This document shows positions 43,025 through 51,347 of a stretch of DNA of 64,000 nucleotides, one piece after another (position 1 is the first letter of the stretch; each line of letters starts with the position of its first letter). The notes beneath the pieces were generated by a model. It saw only the letters and a list, made by a program, of their open reading frames with translations, made no database searches and was not told where the DNA came from. Made by a program: the position numbers and the translations under genes. Source of the stretch: JAGWBJ01 sp964291465 (lineage in GTDB: Bacteria; Chloroflexota; Dehalococcoidia; Lucifugimonadales; JAGWBF01); the NCBI GenBank assembly GCA_964291465.2, contig OZ219940.1, positions 16,877 to 80,876 on the forward strand. The letters are read 5' to 3'.

Positions 43025-44092
43025 CTACACCTGCCTCAGCTTGGGATCGAGCCGGTCGCGCAGCCAATCACCCAGCAGGTTCATGGCCATGCACACCAGC
43101 AAGATGGCGATGCCCGGGAACAGGGATACCCACCACGCGGTGGTCACCAGCTCCCGGCCGTCGGACACCATGAGGCCCCAGGCCGGAGTGGGCCTGGGAA
43201 TGCCCGCGCCCAGGAATGTGAGAGTGGCCTCCAGCAGGATGACGAAGGCGACCCACAGGGTGCTCAACACTATGAGGCTGTTGAGCAGGTTAGGCAGGAT
43301 GTGGACGCGCATGATGCGCAGGTGGGAGGCGCCGGCCACCCTGGCCCGGGAGACGAAGTCCTGGGTCACGATGGCCAGGGTCTCCCCCCGGACCATGCGG
43401 GCGAACCTGGCCCACATCAGCAACACCAGCACCTCGATCACCGTCTGGAAGCTGGGCCCCACGGTGGCGACGAACAGGAGAGCGATGAGCACTATGGGCA
43501 GCGACATGGAGATGTCGGACAGACGCATCAGCAGCGCGTCCGTCCAGCCGCCGAAATATCCCGCGGTCATCCCGATGATGGTGCCGACCGCGGCGCCGAT
43601 GCCTATGGAGATCAGGGCCACCATGATGGAGACCCTGGACCCGTATATGACGCGGCTGAATATGTCCCGCCCGGCCTTGTCGGTACCCAGGATATACTCG
43701 CTGGTGCCCGCCTTCCTGTTGAGCACCTCGACGGTGTCTCCCACGTTCACCTCGTCACCACCCCCCACGACGATGCCGTCCCCGATGCCCACGATTCTCC
43801 GGGCGTAGTCTATCGCCATGGTGAGCTGCCCGTCGGGGCTGGGTACGTTCTGCTCGGTGACCAGGAAAGTGTCGCCGGCGGCGCCTACCCAGAAAGGAGG
43901 CAGAAGACGGTTCTCGATGTTCCCGTCCAGGGGGTCGTGGGGCGCTACGAAGGGGGCGAAGATGGCCGGGATGACTAGCAGTATCAGCAGTATGCCCAGG
44001 GGCAGCAGTGGAAGGCGCCTTGCCTCCAGCAAGTAGCTCCGCAGGCGGGGTGGCGAGTACCATGGCAGGCGTTCTTCGACGTCTATGACCAT
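43025..44092 (-). CDS. Peptide-type ABC transporter permease (DppC/OppC-type), system 2
   Basis: A 355-aa permease with TM1 at about 28-48 (LLPLGILLILLVIPAIF). An external insert of about 75 residues (including TFLVTEQNVPSPDGQLTM and VGGGDEVNVGDTVEVL) lies before the conserved YILGTDKAGRDIFSRVIYGS box. Five more helices and an EAA loop (QDFVSRARVAGASHLRIMRV) follow. The insert is shorter than in system 1 and not duplicated. No convincing ribosome-binding site precedes the ATG. It follows the DppB-type gene by 196 bases that contain a candidate promoter. Confidence 0.92.
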   Translation of the reverse strand: MVIDVEERLPWYSPPRLRSYLLEARRLPLLPLGILLILLVIPAIFAPFVAPHDPLDGNIENRLLPPFWVGAAGDTFLVTEQNVPSPDGQLTMAIDYARRIVGIGDGIVVGGGDEVNVGDTVEVLNRKAGTSEYILGTDKAGRDIFSRVIYGSRVSIMVALISIGIGAAVGTIIGMTAGYFGGWTDALLMRLSDISMSLPIVLIALLFVATVGPSFQTVIEVLVLLMWARFARMVRGETLAIVTQDFVSRARVAGASHLRIMRVHILPNLLNSLIVLSTLWVAFVILLEATLTFLGAGIPRPTPAWGLMVSDGRELVTTAWWVSLFPGIAILLVCMAMNLLGDWLRDRLDPKLRQV

Positions 44093-44162
44093 CTAAAACC
44101 GCACTTCCCGGCAACGCCTGGCGAAGCCAGCCCCCACGCCTTCAGGACGCGCCTCGGCGACT

Positions 44163-44191
44163 ACTTTACACGCGGGGTAAATGCGTGTCAA
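44163..44191 (-). promoter_or_regulatory. Internal promoter before the system 2 DppC-type gene
   Basis: On the minus strand a consensus TTGACA (44186-44191), a 17-base spacer and TAAAGT (44163-44168) lie in the 196-base gap between the two permease genes. ACACGC/GCGTGT arms overlap the spacer. This could give the ATPase genes separate expression. Confidence 0.55.
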
Positions 44192-44288
44192 GGTAAGGCC
44201 CCCTGGCTGCGAACACCCTCCTTGGCGCCGGTCCGCAGGCAGAGAAGCAGAGTGAGGACTCCATTCATGCGAAGCGGCCCATGTCCGG

Positions 44289-45209
44289 CTACTGGTAACG
44301 GATCCGTGGGTCGAGATAGGCGTACAGGACATCCACCGTCAGGTTGGCCGCGATGTATATGGCAGAGAATAGGATTACTATGGTCTGCAGCACCTGGTAG
44401 TCCCTGGCCCTGACGGCGTCGACGGCCAGAAGACCAACTCCCGGCCAGGTGAAGACCGTCTCGATGGCCACGGAGCCCGCCATCAAGGTGCCCAGGATGA
44501 TGCCGAAGTAGGTGAGGGGAGCTATGGCGGCGTTGCGCAGGCAGTGCTTCCAGACCACCTTCCACTCGGCCAGGCCCTTTATCCGCGCCAGCTTCACGTA
44601 CTCGCTGTCCAACACGTCCAGCATGGCGGACCGAATCAGGCGCATGAACGCGGCCACCTGGAACCACCCCATGGCGACGGCCGGGAGGATGTAGGTCTTG
44701 ATGTCCCCTCTTCCGGAGGTGGGCAGCAGGCCGAACTCCACCGCGAAGATCCAGATGAATACTATGCCCATCCAGAAGGCGGGCACCGACTGCCCCACCA
44801 GGGCCACCACCTTGCCTATGTAGTCGAAGGGCGTGTCCTTTCTGACGGCGGACATCACTCCAAGGGGGATGGCGACGACCAAGCCCAGAGCCAGGGCCAG
44901 GGCGGCCAGTTCAGCCGTCGCCGGCAGGCGGCTCTTGATCAGGCTGGCGGTGGTGTAGCCCTGCCACTTCCACGACTCGCCGAAATCCCCCTTGAAGGCG
45001 TTCCCCATGTACTTGGCATACTGCACGTAGAGGGGCTGGTCCAGTCCCCAGGCAGCGTTCACCCGGTCGAACTGCGCCCTGGTCGCCTCGGGAGGCAGCA
45101 GCGCGTCCGCTGGGTTTCCCACCACGCGGCCCAGGGTGAATATGATGATGCTGACGGCCACCAAAGAGATGACGGACTGCAGCAGCCGGACAAGAATATA
45201 TCGCTGCAT
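44289..45209 (-). CDS. Peptide-type ABC transporter permease (DppB/OppB-type), system 2
   Basis: A 306-aa permease with six predicted helices, N-terminal RLLQSVISLVAVSIIIF, EAA loop EYVKLARIKGLAEWKVVWKH, and end DVLYAYLDPRIRYQ. GAGGG lies just upstream of the ATG. It follows the decayed lipoprotein copy directly and forms, with the DppC-type gene, the channel of system 2. Confidence 0.93.
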   Translation of the reverse strand: MQRYILVRLLQSVISLVAVSIIIFTLGRVVGNPADALLPPEATRAQFDRVNAAWGLDQPLYVQYAKYMGNAFKGDFGESWKWQGYTTASLIKSRLPATAELAALALALGLVVAIPLGVMSAVRKDTPFDYIGKVVALVGQSVPAFWMGIVFIWIFAVEFGLLPTSGRGDIKTYILPAVAMGWFQVAAFMRLIRSAMLDVLDSEYVKLARIKGLAEWKVVWKHCLRNAAIAPLTYFGIILGTLMAGSVAIETVFTWPGVGLLAVDAVRARDYQVLQTIVILFSAIYIAANLTVDVLYAYLDPRIRYQ

Positions 45210-45222
45210 GTGACCCTCTACA

Positions 45223-45448
45223 CTACTGGGTACTCGTTACCTGGCACTCGACGAGCTTGTCGCCCCACTTCTTGTGAGCGGCGGCCCTGCGGACGTGACA
45301 GTCGGTGTATATCTCCAGGATCGTCCTCATCTGGGGGGCCGCCGCCTCGTCGACATTGCTGTTGCCGTCACCGGACCCGCGCGGACACCATACCAAGGAG
45401 CAGAAGGACCGCGGCGGCAGGGACCAGCCTGACCGTCATCGATTTCAT
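45223..45448 (-). pseudogene. Frameshifted, truncated copy of the small lipoprotein gene
   Basis: The minus strand starts MKSMTVRLVPAAAVLLLLGM, a lipoprotein-like signal, then is out of frame by one base. It continues in a second frame as GSGDGNSNVDEAAAPQMRTI, LEIYTDCHVRRAAAHKKWGD and KLVECQVTSTQ before a TAG at 45223-45225. The middle part is homologous to ILDIHTDYQESRQEANNKWR in the intact gene at 45502, but the OB-fold half is missing. It lies 53 bases after that gene, so it looks like a decayed tandem duplicate. Confidence 0.6.
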
Positions 45449-45501
45449 ACGCTAGTGGAGCAGGACCCCGCCCGCTCCGGGTTTCACCGGGGAGATTCGT
45501 C

Positions 45502-45951
45502 TCATTGGACGCTCCTGATGGTGCAATCGTCGATCACGACACTCTCCCGGTCGGCCCAGTACACCGTTCCCTGCACAGTCACCTGCTGACCCGCCTCCAG
45601 GGCGGATACCTCCTCTTTCTTGTCGGGCTCGAAGTAGCAGTCCGCGCCCGCGCCTTCGGCCCCTTGCAACGCCACCAGAGGCCTCTCGTCCGTCTCGGTC
45701 GCCGAGACGGTCCCCTCACCGGTCCTCCGAACGGTCCCGGTAACGATGACGACCTGGTCGCGCCACTTGTTGTTGGCCTCTTGCCTGGACTCCTGGTAGT
45801 CGGTGTGGATGTCCAGAATCGTGGCCTCCCGGGGACCCGAGGGCGACGTGGATGTGGCACCGTTGTCGGACCCGTCGCCGCAGGCAGCGACAGCCCAGAG
45901 GGCTACAAGCAGGCCCGCTCCAAGAAGAAGCCTCAGCATCATGGGAACCAT
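45502..45951 (-). CDS. Small lipoprotein with tRNA_anti-like OB-fold
   Basis: A 149-aa lipoprotein with a hydrophobic signal and lipobox AVAAC followed by GDGSDNGATSTSPSG. After a helix (ILDIHTDYQESRQEANNKWR) comes a small OB-fold: DQVVIVTGTVRRTGEG, CYFEPDKKEEVSALEAGQQ, then VTVQGTVYWADRESVVI and DDCTI. This pattern matches the tRNA_anti-like family, whose extracytoplasmic members have no known ligand. It is located between the system 2 binding protein and permeases, so an accessory role in that transporter is possible. Confidence 0.7.
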   Translation of the reverse strand: MVPMMLRLLLGAGLLVALWAVAACGDGSDNGATSTSPSGPREATILDIHTDYQESRQEANNKWRDQVVIVTGTVRRTGEGTVSATETDERPLVALQGAEGAGADCYFEPDKKEEVSALEAGQQVTVQGTVYWADRESVVIDDCTIRSVQ

Positions 45952-46031
45952 CCGGCCTCAGTATACCCTAAAGTACGCGGGGCTGAAACGGCGGGCGCTT
46001 GCCCCGCTGGAACCAACCCTTGGGGTATGTG

Positions 46032-46063
46032 AGGAGGATGCCCCCTCTCGGGGGCATCCTCCT
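46032..46063 (-). terminator. Perfect 14-bp hairpin between binding protein and lipoprotein genes
   Basis: AGGAGGATGCCCCC pairs exactly with GGGGGCATCCTCCT over a TCTC loop, 45 bases past the stop of the system 2 binding-protein gene. There is no long T tract. Placement after the binding protein parallels the hairpins of system 1. Confidence 0.65.
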
Positions 46064-46107
46064 ATACATTTCGGATCAGCCTGGGATAAACCCGGCTCGG
46101 GGGCCCG

Positions 46108-47898
46108 CTAGTTTGCCGCTTTGATGTACTCGAAGTGGTCGAATCCAGCGTCCACGTTGCCGGGCCAGACGTACTCGGCAATCACATCCGGGTCCACCAC
46201 GGCCTGGCCGGGCAGCCAGAACAGGGGCACCTCGGTGTACCCGTCGAACTTCCAGTCCCCAAGCTGCCGCAGCAGCTCCGCCTGCTCGTCCTTGGTCTCG
46301 GCGCCGAAGGCCTGGTCCCAGAGGTCCTGCCCATCTACCTCGAACTCCCACGCCACGGCGCTGCCCGTGGGCGGCCTGGCGTTATACCAACGGGTCACGA
46401 CCATCGGGGTGGTGAAGCTGGTGCGCCGGAAGTGCAGGGAGTCGTGGGTCTGCCGGGCCGTCGCGAACTCCCGGTGCCTGGCAAACTCTATCTCCTCGAT
46501 CTCGGCGCCTATCCCCACCTCTCTCAGGTAGTTGAACACAGCCTCGGTTATGGCGCCGGTCTCCGGGAAGCCTGGGAGCTGCATCAGCCACAGCGTGAAG
46601 TCGAACCTATTGTTTCCCTCGTCATCCCCTTCGTACCCGGCGGCATCCAACAGCTCTCTGGCCTTGTCGGGGTCGTACCCGTACTTCTCGTCGAACTCGG
46701 CCTTCCACCTGGCGTCCCAGCCCGGCAGCCTCTCGTGGTAGGCCTGTACGTATAGGGTCTCACCCACGCCTTTGAACACGTCCCGCCATATGGCGTCCCG
46801 GTCTATGGCGCGGTTGATGGCCTCCCGGACCCTAACGTCCGAAGCCGGCATGTCCGGGTCGTAGTCCGGCGTGTCCGTCCCGTAGCCGCCGCCGAGGATG
46901 CCGAAGGCCTGGGTCACCGGGTTCACCGTGCTCCACACCTGGTATCCCTGGGATACCGCGTCGGCGTGGAGGTCCCTGGGTATCTCGGTCATAGCAATAT
47001 CGCCAGCCAGCAGCATGGAAAGCCGCACGGCGTGCTCGGGCACCAGGATCATCTCGAACTCTTCGAACTCCGGCGTGTGCCGCCAGTGGTCCTCGACCCT
47101 CTCCCAGAGCAGCCACACGCCCAGCTCCCGGTCCACAAGCTGGTAGGAGCCGGTGCCGGCGGGGTCGGCCTCGCTGCCGTCCAGGCCCACGGCGTCCCAC
47201 TGGGCCTTGGAGTGCATCAGGAAGTTACCATACTGGGAGCTGGCCGTCAGGTCCATGTCCACGTACGGGAGGACCGGCTTCAGCCTGATGGTCTCCTCGT
47301 CCACGATCTCCACGTTGTTGTTCACCTCGGCCTCGGTGGCCCCGAAGTAGGCCCTGAAGGCCGAGCCGTCGGTGGACAGGTTGGACTCGGAGTTGCGGGC
47401 TATGACGTGGGGAACGTCGGCAGCCTGGAAGTTGCCCCAGTCATCGGCGTTGGGTCCGGTCTTGTGGTACGGCACGCCCTGGCGCAGCTTGAACTCCCAC
47501 TCCTGGGGGCTGATCGCGCGCCACTCGGTGGCCAGGTTGGGGACCAGCTCGGTGGTCTCGTGGTGCACGTCGATGAGGGGCTCCATGTGTGTCCTCACCA
47601 CCAGGTTGGAACCCCAGCTTCCGCCGCGCCACGGAAGGACGATCTCGATCCAGGGCGCTTGGGTGGCGAATCGCAGCCTCTTAGTCGAGGACGTCATCAT
47701 CGGCGGCTCAGTCGCCTCGGGCATTGCCGTCGGGACGGCCGTCGCCTCGGGCATCGCCGTCGCCTCGGGCATCGCCGTCGCGGGGGCGACGGTCGGGGCC
47801 TCGGTGGCGTCTTCGCCACAGGCCGCTGCGACCAGCACGATTAGCAAGAATGGAGCGAAGACCCACAGCGCAGGCCTCCTAACCCAGGTATGGACCAC
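46108..47898 (-). CDS. Peptide-type ABC transporter substrate-binding lipoprotein (SBP_bac_5), system 2
   Basis: A 596-aa lipoprotein with signal WVFAPFLLIVLVAAAC, then a low-complexity Ala/Pro/Thr linker with repeated AMPEAT units. The SBP family 5 domain (about 70-596) includes LVPNLATEWRAISPQEWEF, KPVLPYVDMDLT, VREAINRAIDRDAIWRDVF and KYGYDPDKARELLDAAGY. It is distant from the two system 1 binding proteins. The GTG at 47896-47898 is preferred because GGAGG lies seven bases upstream; a GTG six bases earlier is too close to that site. It heads the system 2 operon. Confidence 0.92.
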   Translation of the reverse strand: MVHTWVRRPALWVFAPFLLIVLVAAACGEDATEAPTVAPATAMPEATAMPEATAVPTAMPEATEPPMMTSSTKRLRFATQAPWIEIVLPWRGGSWGSNLVVRTHMEPLIDVHHETTELVPNLATEWRAISPQEWEFKLRQGVPYHKTGPNADDWGNFQAADVPHVIARNSESNLSTDGSAFRAYFGATEAEVNNNVEIVDEETIRLKPVLPYVDMDLTASSQYGNFLMHSKAQWDAVGLDGSEADPAGTGSYQLVDRELGVWLLWERVEDHWRHTPEFEEFEMILVPEHAVRLSMLLAGDIAMTEIPRDLHADAVSQGYQVWSTVNPVTQAFGILGGGYGTDTPDYDPDMPASDVRVREAINRAIDRDAIWRDVFKGVGETLYVQAYHERLPGWDARWKAEFDEKYGYDPDKARELLDAAGYEGDDEGNNRFDFTLWLMQLPGFPETGAITEAVFNYLREVGIGAEIEEIEFARHREFATARQTHDSLHFRRTSFTTPMVVTRWYNARPPTGSAVAWEFEVDGQDLWDQAFGAETKDEQAELLRQLGDWKFDGYTEVPLFWLPGQAVVDPDVIAEYVWPGNVDAGFDHFEYIKAAN

Positions 47899-48020
47899 GG
47901 TCACACCTCCTACCTTTCTACTCTACGTCGGCTCGGGCCCCTCGGCATCCCCGGGGACCCTGCCATTGGGACAGGTCTGAACAAGGGGCGTTCGACAAGC
48001 TCCCCCCGAATTCGCGAGTC

Positions 48021-48050
48021 AGGCTAGCAGATTACCACAAGGCTTGTCAA
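48021..48050 (-). promoter_or_regulatory. Candidate promoter of the system 2 operon
   Basis: On the minus strand TTGACA (48045-48050), an 18-base spacer and a weak TAGCCT (48021-48026). The 320-base divergent region 47899-48218 holds this, the DUF1800 promoter, and nothing else recognised. Confidence 0.4.
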
Positions 48051-48096
48051 TAGCGATAACCACTGCTCGCAAGAGGCGCCGCATTGGGCCAAACCC

Positions 48097-48125
48097 TTGA
48101 CACGATAGGTTGCGACGCCTATACT
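48097..48125 (+). promoter_or_regulatory. Promoter of the second DUF1800-NHL unit
   Basis: Consensus TTGACA (48097-48102), a 17-base spacer and TATACT (48120-48125) predict a start near 48132, 87 bases before the ATG. It lies inside the upstream extension of the reading frame and so argues against the longer start at 48084. Confidence 0.8.
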
Positions 48126-48218
48126 CCCCTACGTGAAAATGGCGTGTGCAACCGTAGCAACGCCGGGGTTTTCCTAGAGAACTGTCACATCACCACTGAC
48201 AGGAGGGTTCTTTCACAA

Positions 48219-49625
48219 ATGCCTGATGCAAACATTCCCCTCATGGCACATCTGATGCGGCGCGCGGGGTTCGGAGCGACCCGCGACGAGCTGGAGCGGT
48301 ACGTAGCGAAGGGGTACGAGGCGACGGTGGAGGATCTGCTTCATCCCGAGAACGCCCCTCCCGCGCTTGATGACGAAGACCTGATGGGCCGGTACCACGC
48401 GGGCATCTACAGCCTGATGCTGCTGCCCAGCGCCCAGACCTACTATATACATAGGATGATCCACACCCGCCGACCCCTGGAGGAGAAGCTGGGCCTCTTC
48501 TGGCACGGTGTGTTCGCCACCGGCTACACCAAGCTCAACCAGCCGAAGCAGATACTGAGGCAGATCGACATGTTCCGGCGACACGGGTTGGGCAGCTTCC
48601 GGGACCTGCTGATCGATCTCGCCAAGGACCCGGCGATGATCTTCTGGCTGGACAACAAGGACAACCACCGCTACGAGCCCAACGAGAACTGGGGGCGGGA
48701 GCTCCTGGAGCTGTTCTCCATGGGGGTGGGCAACTACACCGAGCAGGACGTGTTCGAGGCGTCCCGGGCCTTCACCGGCTGGACCATGCGGAACGCGAAC
48801 CTGCACACGGCCAGGGTGGCCCAGGACTCGGTGGAGCCCTACGCCCGCCTGGACTGGCAGTTCGAGTACGTAGAGGACGACCACGACGACACCGACAAGA
48901 CCTTCCTGGGCCATACGGGGAACTTCAACGGCGACGACATCGTGGACATCGTCTGCCGCCAGGAGGCCACGGCCCGGTTCCTCTCCCGGCACCTGTACAA
49001 CTTCTTCGTGGCCGACGAGCCGCAGGTCCCGGCCTGGGAGACGGTGCCCCCGCGCGACCCCCAGGCGATCCAGACGCTGATGGACGAGTACTTCCGCAGC
49101 GACTACGACATCCGCAGCATCCTGCGAGTGCTGTTCAACTCGGACTTCTTCAAGGAGGCGGCCTTCCAGAAGGTCAAGAGCCCTGCCGAGCTGGTGGCGG
49201 GGACAGTCCGGATGGCGGGCAGCAACCCCATCCCCCAGGTGGACGACGTGACCCTGGCCGGCGCAACGGGAGACATGGGCCAGGAGCTGCTGGACCCGCC
49301 CAGCGTCGAGGGATGGCACACGGGAGTGGAGTGGCTCAACACGGGAAGCCTGGTCAGTCGCATCAACTTCGCGTCCAAGCAGTTCGCCGACGTGGAGAAG
49401 TCCGGGGTGCGTGCCATCATCGAGCGCATCAGGGCCGCCAACCCGTCGTCTCCCGAGGAGCTGGTGGAGCTGTGCCTGGAGCACATGGGGCCCGTCGTCG
49501 TCAACGACGACACCAGGGGGCAGATGATCGAGCAGGCCGGAGCCCCCGGCCCGTTGGACTCCACCGAGAAAATCGTCAGCCTCTTTCAGCTGATAGTCGC
49601 GGCCCGCGAGTTCCAGCTCGCCTAA
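48219..49625 (+). CDS. DUF1800 domain protein, second copy
   Basis: A 468-aa DUF1800 protein, clearly paralogous to the one at 9481-10902. Shared segments include LMAHLMRRAGFGATRDELE, PAMIFWLDNKDNHRYEPNEN, WGRELLELFSMGVGNYTEQD, GNFNGDDIVDIVCRQEATA and DPPSVEGWHTGVEWLNTGS. No secretion signal. The ATG at 48219 has AGGAGGG about eleven bases upstream. It is followed 57 bases later by an NHL-repeat gene, the same order and spacing as the first copy. Confidence 0.9.
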   Translation: MPDANIPLMAHLMRRAGFGATRDELERYVAKGYEATVEDLLHPENAPPALDDEDLMGRYHAGIYSLMLLPSAQTYYIHRMIHTRRPLEEKLGLFWHGVFATGYTKLNQPKQILRQIDMFRRHGLGSFRDLLIDLAKDPAMIFWLDNKDNHRYEPNENWGRELLELFSMGVGNYTEQDVFEASRAFTGWTMRNANLHTARVAQDSVEPYARLDWQFEYVEDDHDDTDKTFLGHTGNFNGDDIVDIVCRQEATARFLSRHLYNFFVADEPQVPAWETVPPRDPQAIQTLMDEYFRSDYDIRSILRVLFNSDFFKEAAFQKVKSPAELVAGTVRMAGSNPIPQVDDVTLAGATGDMGQELLDPPSVEGWHTGVEWLNTGSLVSRINFASKQFADVEKSGVRAIIERIRAANPSSPEELVELCLEHMGPVVVNDDTRGQMIEQAGAPGPLDSTEKIVSLFQLIVAAREFQLA

Positions 49626-49682
49626 GCCGACTCTCAGCCCTGGCCCTGCGCTGACTCCTATCCCCACAGGAGGATATCCGTA

Positions 49683-50705
49683 ATGGTGGCCGTAAGTACC
49701 ATCCGATACAGCCACACCGTCGGCTGCTACGCTTTGGGAGGCCCCGGGTTCCTGAACCCGGTGGGCCTGACCATCGGGCCGGACGGGGTGATATACGTGC
49801 TGAGCCGGGGTCACCTGGAGACCACCGAGAACCTCAGGCTAAAGCGTGTGACCCTTTGCAACGTCGAAGGGGACTATCTGGGAGAGTTCAGCACCGGCGG
49901 CACCGGAGACGGCGAGTTAATGTGGCCCTCGTCCATCACCATGGACTCGGAGGAGCATATCTACGTCTCCGATGAGGCCCTGCAGAGGGTTTCCATATTT
50001 GACAAGAAGGGCCAGTTCCTCTCCAAGTGGGGAAAGCAGGGGAGGGGCGACGGCGAGTTCGACAGGCCCGCCGGGTTGGTGGCCGACAAGGACGACAATA
50101 TACTGCTGGTTGACGGTCTCAACCACCGGGTGCAGAGATACACCAAGGACGGCAGGTTCCTGGGTGGCTGGGGAAGCTACGGCACCGGGAACGGCGAGTT
50201 CAACTTTCCCTGGGGGATCAACCTGGACGACGCGGGGAACGTGTACGTGGTGGACTGGCGAAACGACCGCATCCAGAAGTTCGACGCCGACGGCAAGCAC
50301 CTGGCGACCTTCGGCTCGTCGGGATCGGGAGACGGGCAGCTCAACCGGCCCACTGGACTGGCGATAGGCCTCGACGGGCACTTGTACGTGGCCGACAAGT
50401 CCAACGAGCGCCTGCAGGTGCTGGACGCCGACGGCAACTTCGTAGCCAAGTTCCGTGGGCAGGCAGGGTTCTCCAAGTGGGCGCAGGAGTGGTTCGACGT
50501 CTCCAACGAGGACCTGAAGGCCGAGTGGGACGCGGCCAACCTGGCCCCCGATCTGGACCCGGCTCCCAACGACTTCCTGAGCTACGAGTCCGGCAGCAAC
50601 ATCTCCCTGTTCTGGGGACCGTCGGCCGTGCAGGTCGACGCCAAGGGCAATATCCTGGTCCTGGAAACGGCCCGGCACCGGATTCAGGTATACGCCAAGG
50701 GCTGA
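49683..50705 (+). CDS. NHL-repeat beta-propeller protein, second DUF1800 partner
   Basis: A 340-aa propeller of about six NHL blades: DSEEHIYVSDEALQRVSIFD, DKDDNILLVDGLNHRVQRY, DDAGNVYVVDWRNDRIQKFD, GLDGHLYVADKSNERLQVLD and DAKGNILVLETARHRIQVY. An insertion before the last blade (KWAQEWFDVSNEDLKAEWD) corresponds to one in the first copy. No signal peptide. AGGAGG lies nine bases upstream of the ATG. An intrinsic terminator follows the stop codon. Confidence 0.88.
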   Translation: MVAVSTIRYSHTVGCYALGGPGFLNPVGLTIGPDGVIYVLSRGHLETTENLRLKRVTLCNVEGDYLGEFSTGGTGDGELMWPSSITMDSEEHIYVSDEALQRVSIFDKKGQFLSKWGKQGRGDGEFDRPAGLVADKDDNILLVDGLNHRVQRYTKDGRFLGGWGSYGTGNGEFNFPWGINLDDAGNVYVVDWRNDRIQKFDADGKHLATFGSSGSGDGQLNRPTGLAIGLDGHLYVADKSNERLQVLDADGNFVAKFRGQAGFSKWAQEWFDVSNEDLKAEWDAANLAPDLDPAPNDFLSYESGSNISLFWGPSAVQVDAKGNILVLETARHRIQVYAKG

Positions 50706-50734
50706 CGAACCGCCCGAGCTATCGGAATCGTCGA

Positions 50735-50760
50735 GGGCCTCTCACGAGAGAGGCCCTTTT
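50735..50760 (+). terminator. Intrinsic terminator of the second DUF1800-NHL unit
   Basis: GGGCCTCTC pairs with GAGAGGCCC over an ACGA loop and is followed directly by TTTT, 29 bases past the stop codon of the NHL gene. Confidence 0.8.
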
Positions 50761-50797
50761 CGTTGCCAGGGCGGCTTGACAGGGCGTCCACGGCCCG

Positions 50798-51253
50798 CTA
50801 CAGGCCCATGGCCCTCAACCCCACCAGGGCCATGTCGTGGTCCCCGGGCCCGTAGGGGTATCCCGATACGCCGATGCCGCCCAGCACGGTGTTGTCCGCC
50901 GGGTTCCGGACGCAGACGCCGCCAGAGATCACAAAGAGCATCGGGTCTCCATATTCGGTCACGTTCCAGCCGTGCTCCTCGAGCCGGGCGGCGTAGTCCG
51001 TCTCGCCAGGCCTGGGCTTGCCGAACACCTTGGTGCTGGACCCGGTCATCGCCGAGGTGTACGCTTTCTTGATGCAGTTGCGTCCCAGCAGGGGCCCCGC
51101 GCCGTCGGTGCTGGCGAAGGCCAGCAGGTGCCCGTTGTGGTCGACTATCGCCATGGTTATCGCCGGGTTGCCGGCGTCCTTCTTCCACTCCCCGATCATG
51201 GCCGCGACGGCCGCCTGACACTCGTCCAAGCTCAAAGCTTCCCTGGTGTACAT
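50798..51253 (-). CDS. GlcG/HbpS family protein
   Basis: A 151-aa single-domain GlcG/HbpS protein. Typical segments are MIGEWKKDAGNPAITMAIVD, GHLLAFASTDGAGPLL, CIKKAYTSAMTG and the end GGIGVSGYPYGPGDHDMA. Members bind heme or cobalamin-related ligands, or are accessory subunits of dehydratases; no signal peptide is present, so it is cytoplasmic. AGGAGG lies upstream of the ATG and is duplicated by a 20-bp direct repeat further upstream. It converges on the NHL gene. Confidence 0.88.
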   Translation of the reverse strand: MYTREALSLDECQAAVAAMIGEWKKDAGNPAITMAIVDHNGHLLAFASTDGAGPLLGRNCIKKAYTSAMTGSSTKVFGKPRPGETDYAARLEEHGWNVTEYGDPMLFVISGGVCVRNPADNTVLGGIGVSGYPYGPGDHDMALVGLRAMGL

Positions 51254-51254
51254 T

Positions 51255-51293
51255 CAGTCACCTCCTATTCCGGACAGTCACCTCCTATCCGGG
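51255..51293 (-). repeat. Duplicated 20-bp element containing the ribosome-binding site
   Basis: CAGTCACCTCCTATTCCGGA (51255-51274) is followed at once by CAGTCACCTCCTATCCGGG (51275-51293). On the minus strand each copy contains AGGAGGTGACTG. The mRNA leader of the GlcG/HbpS gene therefore carries two Shine-Dalgarno sequences 20 bases apart, of which the nearer is correctly placed. Confidence 0.8.
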
Positions 51294-51347
51294 GGAGAGT
51301 TTAGCCCAATCGATGCCGATGTTGAAGCCTCTGGTGGTCCTGAAGAA

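Noticed and set aside
48084..48218. Longer start for the second DUF1800 protein
   Set aside because: The extension contains the consensus promoter, has no homology to the first copy, and the ATG at 48219 has a ribosome-binding site.
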